The position numbers were made by a program, and so were the translations under genes. Shown here piece after piece: positions 34,068 through 43,200 of a stretch of 64,000 bases of DNA. Source of the DNA: Norana najaformis. Taxonomy: Eukaryota; Annelida; Clitellata; Crassiclitellata; Hormogastridae. Numbering within the stretch: position 1 is the stretch's first letter; every line of letters begins with the position of its first letter. The notes beneath the pieces are model-generated. The model saw only the letters and a list, made by a program, of their open reading frames with translations, did no database searches and was not told the DNA's origin. The stretch covers positions 12,511,684 through 12,575,683 of the forward strand of contig OZ029925.1 of assembly GCA_964023275.1 (NCBI GenBank), read 5' to 3'.

Positions 34068-37000
34068 CTATTTCTTTGGAGCAATAATACCCTCGAGCTG
34101 AGTCTAAAACAAAAAATAATTCATTCAAAATATCTTTAAGGTAAATAAAGGTAATTTATTAATTGTTCTTTTATAACTTGTGCATGCCTGTACACATACA
34201 TAGGCTACATCCATTGACATTTGCCCTGTTCTTCTCAATGCTGATAAATACATTTCCTCAAACATCAAGGACAAGTCTTTCTATCTGGGTGATAGCCACT
34301 TAGACCTACAGGCCTATTAAGCGCTGTGCAAATGTTTTCTTATAATTACAACTACAATCGCATACACACATAAGTACATACATCTAAAAGCAGATAGTGG
34401 ATACGCAAACGAGACCTTGAGCTGTTGGTTGGTTTTCTTGAGGAACTGGACCTCTTCAGCATGCTTCTTCTCCTCCACCTGCTTCTGGTCGGCTGCTTTC
34501 TTCTCTATCTGGTCGGCGCGAGCCTTCAGTTCGTTCACCTGACGCTCATAGTCTCGCTTGTCACTCTCCAGCTCAACGATCTGCGTGAACAGACAGAATC
34601 CAATCTGGTATGGATCGAATCTAAACAGTCTGGTTTAATCCAGTCTCTAAAACGTGAGAAATCTAATCTGATCTCAACCAACTATATCTGAGCCAAAGTA
34701 ATACTATATATGTGATCTGAACTATAGTCTTATTGGATATGCAGTAATCTTATCAGATTTGAGCTAGTCTTATCTGACCTTTAATAATCTTATCTGATCA
34801 GAACTAGTCTTATTTTGATCTAAAGTAATATTATGTGATCTCAGCTAGTCTTAACTGATCTGTTAATCTCATAAGAACTTGTCTTCTCTGATCTGAAGTA
34901 ATCTCCATTTTCCAAGTTCCCTCCCTGCCTACCCATTCCCTGCTTCCTTCACTCCCTGCCTACCAAGCTACCGATCCTCCAAGTTCCCTCACTGCCTACC
35001 CATTCCCTGCTTCCTTCATTCCCTGCCTACCAAGCTACCGATCCTCCAAGTTCCCTCACTGCCTACCCATTCCCTGCTTCCTTCATTCCCTGCCTACCAA
35101 GCTACCGATCCTCCAAGTTCCCTCACTGCCTACCCATTCCCTGCTTCCTTCACTCCCTGCCTACCAAGCTACCGATCTTCCAAGTACCGTCATTGCCTAC
35201 CCGTTTCTCGAGGTCCGTCTTTCCCTGTTCAGCCTGCAGAGCCTTCCTCATTCCGAAGGCGACGCTGCTCTCGTACAGCGTCTGGTAGGCGGCGATCGTC
35301 ATGTTAATCTCGTCCCGGACTCTGACGAGCAGAAGACCACGCTCCGAACAATTAATTGTCACCTGACGAATCAACTCATCTGAACAACAAGGTAAGGTAT
35401 ATGGTAAAGTATGGTACGGTATGGTAAGGTTAGGCCAAAGTAAGACATGGTTAGGCATGCATGGGAAGGTTAGAAAAGGTAAGGTTAGGTAAGGGTAGGT
35501 GTTGTAAGGTTAGTTTAATTAAGGTGAATTAATGCCAAGGTATGGAAAGGTTATGTAAAGTTAGGTTCGGCAGGGTTAGTAAGGTAAGGTATAGTTGCTT
35601 TGGTAGCACATGGTAATGTTAGGAAAGGCACATATAAGAGCAGGTAGGGTTATAGGCTAAGGCACTTAATGTAAGGTATTGTAAAGTAATAAGTATGGTA
35701 AAGTAAGGTAAATAAATATAAGGTAAAGTAAGATCAGGTCGGCATCTACAGTAAAACAAGGTAAGGTAATGTTAAACTGAAGAGGAACAGCAGTTTCTAA
35801 CCTTACCTTTCTCTATAACAGAAAGTCACCAAGGCAGTGAGAGTAAAGTTTTTGATGACTAAAGCTTACTTTACCATACCTTACCTTCCATCATAATAAA
35901 CAATGCACCATTACATTAAGGCCTATTTGCTTTACCCTACCCTACACCTTACCATAATTATATCATCTTACCTTATAATATACAATACATAATACAGCTG
36001 ACCTAATCCTTCCTCATAACACACAGCACACAACAGGGCTTACTTTACCCTACGTTACCTCATAATGAACAGAGTATGCAGTGTCCACTGACCGAAGCAC
36101 TGTGAATAGAGTTCACGGCGAACTGGGCAGATGCCGGTCTCTCGCGCCTGGCGTTGTTGCAATCGCCTGTCCAGCTCCTCCTGCAAAGTGACCACATCGA
36201 TCCGAGTGGCCGGTGTACTGGACACTGGTTGTATCCACAGAGTACTCTCCTCCTGCCACTCCCTATACAGACCAAGACACAGCAACACTTTCAAGCTGTT
36301 CAAATTATCATCTCTAACTTCTGGTTCCTCTTCATTAACATCTGCCCATGGTCCTTGTGAGGAAATTACACCGGCGACTGGAGCCACATACAGGATATTA
36401 AGAATCAGTCCAAGGACCGACCCTTTTCGTATGCACAGGTAGACGACTGGGACCTCGATGATCCAACGCTGACGTTTTGTGACCGTCAGGTAAATGCGGA
36501 TCCAATCCAGCACAGCACCGCTGATGCCGAATGTCTTCAGTAGCATAGCAATGAATGTTGCTTTGTCATATGTATCAATTGTATCGAGAGCTGCAAAGAG
36601 GTTGGTGCCAATCAATACCTGTACGAGGACCTTGAGCAAGTCGCTACCAGACGCTACTGCACTATAATTATTCAGAACCATCGATTGATGCTTAGTAATT
36701 AAATAGTGGTGCTTAATAAATGCAGAAATAACAACAACAACACAACAATTGCCTTTCTAGGCGTCTTCAAAGTCATTTTGCCTCTGCAGCGACTGAAGAC
36801 AGCCAGTGATTGATCTTTCCTGGAGTCTTCATGAGTTTGCTAAATGGAACCAGTTGGGCCAAGATGTCCGTGATGTCGGGTATCTGACGGGCAAAGTCAT
36901 CATGTTAGAAGGAGTCAAAGTTGATGTACCTCGGACATAACAACAATAATAATCCTAACGGTGCAAACTCTCTTCAGCAGCATACTAACTTTGGAGGAAG

Positions 37001-37581
37001 TATGGCATTAAGTACTTCAGCCGTTTGTTGAGCTGAATTGTCCCGTGCATCCAGTGGGGGTAGCTTAGGTTTTGGTGAAGGGCAAGGTGGTGGTGATGTC
37101 GTCCGAGTTGGCGACCCAGGCGTGGCCTTCAGCTTTTTATCCTGAAAGAAACACAACATTCATGTAGCTCTTTGTAATTAACCTGTCTCTAAGTTAACCT
37201 CGGTTTTGGACTTCATTTGCTATATAGCAGATGATTACGTTGGTCTCCGCGACGCAGCTCTTGTGCGGTGCTAAGACATTTCGGAGGTTTACATTACATT
37301 CCATTAATATACGCTAAGCGCAATACATTTTGTAATTATGGATAAATCCGTTATAAAAGTCCCTCGATTAACAACTGATAACTACTCAAACATCGCGCTA
37401 TAAGATCCCGGGAATGACAATCGGCGAGACTACTCGAAAACCGGTCGGAAAACAAATCCAATTTCGACATTTTAATCAGAATTTCGACTGCAAAATAAAC
37501 CTTCGGGGTCTTTTTCTCCGCATTTTTCGTCACCAGGACAGGGTTGTCGAATCGCACAAGTGAAGTGTTAGGCGGAATCAT
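34068..37581 (-). CDS. DNALI1: Axonemal dynein light intermediate polypeptide 1 (p28 family), complete
   Basis: This gene encodes the p28-type light chain of inner-arm axonemal dyneins, which act in motile cilia and sperm flagella. Six coding exons can be joined in phase: 37581-37501, 37141-36990, 36262-36093, 35379-35201, 34580-34416 and 34103-34068. They give 260 residues, close to the roughly 258 of vertebrate DNALI1. Family landmarks are visible: the start MIPP, a Pro-rich stretch in exon 2 ending in NAILPPK, the motif RQARETGICPVRRELYSQCF in exon 3, TIAAYQTLYESSVAFGMRKA in exon 4, a long charged coiled coil in exon 5 ending FLKKTNQQLK, and the terminal GIIAPKK. All donors are GT and all acceptors AG. 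Intron 2 contains a reverse-transcriptase relic and intron 4 a 67-bp minisatellite. Upstream regulatory elements were not recognised. The assignment is secure; untranslated exons are unknown. Confidence 0.95.
34911..35200 (-). repeat. 67-bp minisatellite in DNALI1 intron 4
   Basis: Four units of 67 bases contain CAAGTTCCCTCACTGCCTAC and CCATTCCCTGCTTCCTTCAT. The rightmost unit merges into the exon 4 donor of DNALI1, with CAAGTACCGTCATTGCCTAC directly before the exon. Confidence 0.9.
35390..35770 (+). repeat. Degenerate GGTAAGGTTAGG tract
   Basis: AAGGTAAGGTTAGGTAAGGG-like words recur through DNALI1 intron 3. Similar tracts occur at 14690, 46360 and at the window end in inverse orientation. 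Confidence 0.6.
36364..36681 (-). mobile_element. LINE reverse-transcriptase relic in DNALI1 intron 2
   Basis: The minus-strand frame includes LFAALDTIDTYDKATFIAML, KTFGISGAVLDWIRIYLT, RKGSVLGLILNILYVAPVAG. These are the DLSAAFDTIDH, FGIxGxxLxWixSYL and PQGSVLGPxLF blocks of CR1/L2-type reverse transcriptases, and the catalytic YADD block is not preserved. It lies in the same strand and frame as the following DNALI1 exon 3. Confidence 0.8.
36675..36765 (+). mobile_element. SINE family F 3' tail
   Basis: GATGCTTAGTAATTAAATAG then TGCTTAATAAATGCAGAAAT matches GATGCTAAGTCATTAGATAG...ATAAATGCAGAAAT at 60480-60525. Confidence 0.55.
37225..37310 (+). mobile_element. LINE 3' tail G fragment in DNALI1 intron 1
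   Basis: TTGGTCTCCGCGACGCAGCT then GACATTTCGGAGGTTTACAT and ATTAC units parallel the tails at 25330 and 62590. Confidence 0.5.
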
Positions 37582-37599
37582 TTTAAAAGCGATTTATTT

Positions 37600-39640
37600 A
37601 TCTTAGACTTTTAAATTTAGCAGACAGAACAAACGCCTTCTAGTACATGGCCGGAAATGAAACGTTTCAAAGTTAGGCTAACGAGTTTTAAATTATGGTT
37701 TTCAAAAGACGATCTTCTCAAAACGGTAGCGTCTTTTGGTCGGTTTACTAAAAGACGGAAGAAACACCCGACGTCAAGTCAGAAGAGGATATCAGATTAT
37801 AGAAACAACAGTTTAGGCTAAATAACCGTCAAAATTGTAATAAGAAAACTGTGCAAATGGGCGATACACGTAATCGTAAACTCGAGATCTTTACAGCAAC
37901 CAAAGAAAGCTAAACCGCAGAACCAGTTTATTCACAGGAGCTCAGTCAAGCTAAAATCGATAGGCAGATAGGGTGAGATTCGGTTAGGTAAGGGTTAGAT
38001 AGGCAGACAGTAATGAAACTGGGGCGATTCTTGCAGTATTCTTGCTAACAGTAAAGGCGATTTTATACATTAGGCAAAACTTGTGCTCTACTATGCTTAT
38101 AATTGCCAACGTCAATTCTCACGCTCGAAATATTGCCTAGAACTCGTCTTAACCCGGCCCTTTTGACTGCTATGGTTGAAGAACTTCTAATTCTGCAAGA
38201 TTCTATCTCCTTGAAAAAGAAAAGATCTAAAAATGTAATTTAAGGTGAATGACTGTGAACTTGTGGAAGTCTGGGCATTTTAATGACTCTTTTAATACTA
38301 ATTGTAAATAGATATTAAAGGGGTTATTGACAAGTAGCTAGACAAAATATTTTACTTATTGACTCTGTATAATAGCACCATAAGTTTAACATAGGTGATC
38401 ACTTCCAGCTTTTAGCCTGTGGTCACGTTTGTTAATTGCTTACTATATACAGAACTGGCATAAAATTATTCCACAAAAAACTCCGCCACTACCTTTTGTC
38501 GGGTAGTGCAATCCCAAGCCTGGATACGGAAGGGCGACGTCAACGGCCTTTAATGCCATAAGATGTCGTTAAACTGTGGGAACTAATTCCACAAAGGTTT
38601 CTTTTGAGGCAGGTAAACATTCCGTTTGGATTAAGGCGTTATTTAGTGACAGAACCTAGTAAAGGATGACCCAGAAAAACCGGTGCAAGTATTCTTGAGT
38701 TATAGTTTCCAGTTTAGGAAGATGCAATATGAAGTACTCTGAGGTGTTGCCTTCATTTTAACTTTGAGCCACGGTACTGCCCAGAGTGTAATGTAAACAG
38801 AATTTATATTGCATGACTTAAAGGAAAATGTGTCCTGTTGTTGATCTGCTATGGTCGTGTTTGTGCTTCAGCCAAAAGACCTTCACACCTCAAGACCATA
38901 CCTTTCAACAGTTTCTGTAGGCGTAACAAATATGTTACATTTACTTTAACACAAACAAAAACTCAGTAGATATTGTTGCTCATATCTGAAGTTTGGACCA
39001 GGGCTTGATTCTTTACATGCAGATTTGAGAAACTGGTGAAAACAAAGTATCCGATATTTAATTAAGCAGAATTATATTAAACAGTATTGTCAATAAATAT
39101 CAAAATAATTCTAACAATGTACAACAGAGAATCAAAACTGCAAATGTCTGTTAAACAGCAGGTTACAGTTGATCCAGTAACGCACATGACCCAAGAATTA
39201 ATATGGCTACATGTTGTATTTAACTCAAATATATTTATATAGCACTGTCACTATAAAAGATGCTATATGAATGTCCAGATGGGGGTCGTCCATAAAGGAC
39301 GTCTGCAAAGAGGGGTCACCAAAATGCAGACAAGGGGGAGTTCCGCCCGATGTGGACGTCTGCATCTAAATCTGGTACAGTTACTTCTGTACGTCCGGTA
39401 CTTCAAACGCCAATTTCAGTCAGACAGTTGTAGAGCATTGGATCTAATTAAAGTCCCTTTGCTGGTTGCGGCAACATCAAAGCACCCCTGAAAGATCAGC
39501 AGGATAGCTTAGTCTAGGCTTTAGTACTCCACTGGAGACGTCTGCAAGAGGGGCACCAAAAGGTGGACAAGGGGAGGCAGGGTCCAAAGCTGTGCTGATA
39601 CATGGCCGTTTAACAGCTCTAAGAAGATGGAGGTATCGTA
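37600..39640. other. Intergenic between TERB1 and DNALI1
   Basis: It holds a dispersed segment with TTGTGCTTCAGCCAAAAGAC (38870). A transposon-like piece follows: GGGGTCGTCCATAAAGGACG at 39283, echoed by GAGACGTCTGCAAGAGGGGC at 39535. No exon was recognised. Confidence 0.4.
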
Positions 39641-39649
39641 CGTCTGTGG

Positions 39650-39985
39650 CTGTTTATATATCAGCTTTTTGGAATCTCTCAAAGGTGCTGGAGAAGACTA
39701 AGACATAAAGAGATCGAGGTGTGTATATATCTATGTATTTATATATGACCATATGGATACAAGTAATGAATATGTATGTATGTATGTAGTATAAATGGTT
39801 ATTTATACACAACCTTTCAAGGCCCCTCAAAGGCCCTGCAACATGACTAAGAGATGTAAAATATGGAGGCATGTATGTATGTACACATATACGTATGTGT
39901 GCATGTATGCATGTATGCACATATGTATACCTGGTTATTTATAAAGCAGCTTTAAGAACCTCTCCAAGGTCCTGTACATACGGCT
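39650..39985. repeat. Retroposon tails with CATA/GTAT microsatellite, just past TERB1
   Basis: AATCTCTCAAAGGTGCTGGA, CCCTCAAAGGCCCTGCAACA and inverted GGTTATTTATAAAGCAGCTT pieces are separated by GTATGTATGTAT patches. Confidence 0.55.
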
Positions 39986-39988
39986 ATC

Positions 39989-40246
39989 TTATCTAACAGA
40001 CCCAAAAAATTTATTCCTTGCACTGTGCAAGCTTCTCCAGCTGTCTCGCAGCTCCTGAGCGGTTCGACCTTTGGCAAACCGGTAGGCATTGAGGATGGCA
40101 GTCCAGTTGTATCCGTGGAGGCGGACTCCTCGGCGTAACCGTCTCTCCTCCACCATCGACAGAGGAAGGTGATGACGACGAGGACGAGTTGCGGAAGCAG
40201 ATGAGAACAGAGATGGAGGTGACCGGTGGTCAACTGCTGAGAAGTC
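39989..40246 (-). CDS. TERB1: TERB1 terminal exon with second Myb/SANT-like domain B
   Basis: A 258-nt phase-0 exon follows the acceptor TTTTGATGTAG and encodes 85 residues plus TAA. After a basic Ser/Pro-rich lead, residues 27-76 repeat the Myb pattern: LPLSMVEERRLRRGVRLHG, then NWTAILNAYRF, then GRTAQELRDSWRSLHS. The core Trp, the Ile-Leu pair, the aromatic before the turn and the Arg-Thr-Ala start of helix 3 align with domain A in the preceding exon. Length and domain position in the exon are also the same. An AATAAA hexamer lies inside the coding sequence at 40015-40010. It could instead be the end of a separate gene, but no other start exon is visible. Confidence 0.65.
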   Translation of the reverse strand, partial: DFSAVDHRSPPSLFSSASATRPRRHHLPLSMVEERRLRRGVRLHGYNWTAILNAYRFAKGRTAQELRDSWRSLHSARNKFFGSVR

Positions 40247-43200
40247 CTACATCAAAACACAAGCGATGTTGGCAGGTAAAGCAGCTGTTGTCTGGATGTT
40301 TTGCAATGGAGAAGGACTGCTAACAATGCTCAATGTTTGGAATATACAGCGGCAGAGCTTTTCAGTGCAATCTATGCCACTGCAATTATGTCGACCATAT
40401 ATTAGTCCAAGCTCTGCCTGCTGGAACTAAGCATAGGTTTGGCAGACTGTTTTACTCTATCCACTTCTCTGAACAGCATGGATTTGAAATGACAGCATTA
40501 TTATGTCTGGAGAAACCGACTGGTGTCTTATCGTAACTAAGGTGAGTATGGTATGTAGATTATATGTCATTATTACATGTATTATGGTTATATTTACTAA
40601 CTAAATTTTATTGGTGAAAGTATTGGTACATGTATTGGCATTGTAACACTTTTAAAAATACAATACAGGTATTGCCAATATATTTATAATGAAGTATTGG
40701 CAATGGCAATACAATTTTCCAGTACTGTTAACAGCCATGTGCATGATACATGCATACATATATACACAAACATATGCACCCAAATGTACATACATAAATA
40801 CAGCTCTAAACAGAGATGTTATAATGTTATAAAGAACAAAGGAAAATAAACAATAGAAATGACATAAAGGACTCAGACCTTCATTCTCTTGTACTTCTCC
40901 ATGAGGTCGACTGCAGTGCGACTCGGATGGAATTGGTATGTGCAGAGGATCTGCTTCCAGAACTTTCCAAGTTTTGCCACTCCTGTGAGGAGGTTCTCCT
41001 CCTCTGCTCTGCTGTATGGGATCCTTGCACGACGTGCCTTTGATGGACTGGTGTATTTTGACCAGATCGCGACTGGTGCTTTGCCGTGGTTGCTCTCACA
41101 GTCGGTAAAGTCATCCTCAGGGGAAGAAATTGTCTATTCATAACAACAACCATCGTTACTATTGTAGCTTAACGTAAATCACAGTCTTATGTAACTTAGT
41201 GTAATTTTCAATGTAATGTAACATCTATAATTTGTAAGGCCAGTAATAATGCCACGGCATACGTACCTGTGTAGCCTGGTGGGCTATTCAGCAGGGTGGG
41301 TTCGAATCTACACTGTGGACTTCATGAAACACCTTTTGACAAGTTGTTCATGCACACAATTGTCTCACGTGTCAGATTCAGATTTGCTAACCTTCATGTA
41401 AGTGCAATGAATATATAAATAACATGTACATCAACTTACGTTACTTTACCAATCTCAGAACATATCAATGGCTATACCACAGAGTCGCCGCTTCCATTGA
41501 ATTCGTATGGATCTTCTGAAATCTGGGGTTTGCTTCTGATCCGGAAGCTGAATTGTGGTTCCCGTGTGAGGAGATGACTTCTTGGTCCTCCAAGTTCAGC
41601 TTTAGCCTCTTTTTTGACAGCAGCAGAAAAGCTACGTTCCAACTGACGCACACAGCGATGGATGCTACAGGAGTGGCAGCTTGTCTCAAGGGCGATGTTG
41701 AATGTGCGACTGTTGAGCAATGGAAATCCAAGCTCATTCGGTGCATGGCAGCCTACAATAAGAATTCATAATGCTCTGTTAAACAGAACTATACTGTAAT
41801 GTAATATGTTGAGAATCAATTGGTAAGGCTCTGTATGTGGGCAGGAGTCCACCAACGGTGGCTTTTCTGTTTATCTACACACTGTTTGCTTACTGACGAA
41901 TTCTCAGTTCTTAATGATCTTTAAAACCAGTCCTTACTACAAGTCTCCATGCCTGGGCTAAAGCTGAAATCACTTATAGTCAATCTGACACGATGATGCA
42001 GAAAATGAACCCTGAAAACAGAGGCCTAATATCAAAAGAATTTTCGCCCATTGTGTTCATATTAATAATATGTATTTGTATGCATGTATGTGTGTTTATC
42101 AAGACCCCTGATATAGGATCTTGCCTCTCAAACTGCTACTGCAAATCAGGAAATTGAGAAGCAGGCGAAATACCTGGACATCGGTTTCTTTCTCTGTCTT
42201 CATCAAATGCTGTAAAAACAAGTTAAAAATCAACAACTTTAATTCTAATTGTAACAGTACATTAGATTTTAAAATCATGCTAATTTATGAATTACCACAA
42301 AAGTGTGGGTACCTAGAAAAAGATAAATCTTCAATTGTTTTTTAAATGAAAGGAGAATGACAAGGGTCCCATAAAGGTGGTAATAGTGCATTCCTTAGAT
42401 GTGGACCACTGTGCAAACAAGAATTGAAACCTTTAGTTTTTCTTGGTATGATGGGACAAAGAGCTGGCCAGCGGAAGTTGATCTGAAGTTTAACTTTACC
42501 ATACCTTGTCTTCAGATCAGATGGTGAGTCAAGTTATACCGGCCTGCTGCAAAAGACAAAGAGGTAATTGGTTCCTCCTTGCTTCCTTCTGTATTCATAG
42601 CCTTTCTCTCAGGAAGTTTTGAAATTTGTCGACTTCCAGTCTTTGAAATGCTGAGCTCTCTCCTGAAGCAGTCAACCTTTCCAAGCGGAGTTCTGCCGCC
42701 GACTGCCACACCTCCACACTTTGGTGAGCAGGCACTGTTATGTTTTAGTGAACAAGCACTGTTACTGTTCTTGAGCGAGCAAATGTTCTTACCATGTTTC
42801 AACAAACAAGTGTTGTAACTATATATTGGTGAGCAAGTACTGTCATGCTTGAGGGCGCATGCACCTCTACCATGCTTCAGTGAGCAGGAATTGTTAGTGG
42901 CAATACATGACACTGAAGGAGACCCACATTCTTCGTTTTGATGAATTGGAGTCAGAACTCTTCGACCTCTTCCTAAGCCAGCAGTGGCCACAAGTTCAAG
43001 ATCAAATTCAGACTGACAGGGAGAAGGCGGCGAAATTACTGGCAACACACAACGGTTTTGGTCAACCTGAGATTTGGCAGATCTGGTAGGATTTCTCACT
43101 GGAGCCAAAACTGGCTTCTTAAAAATCAAAGTAGAATTTGGTGAAATCTGTTCTACTTCGAGCTTTGTGCGATTGTTTTCTCGGCTTACATGTTGCAAGA

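Noticed and set aside
39952..40233. 93-codon frame of another phase over the second Myb exon
   Set aside because: The frame that begins at the acceptor AG (40246) gives the Myb-like domain; the longer frame has no homology.
40881..41153. 90-codon frame of another phase over the first Myb exon
   Set aside because: The phase 0 reading from 41133 gives the conserved Myb pattern and joins in phase with the preceding exon.
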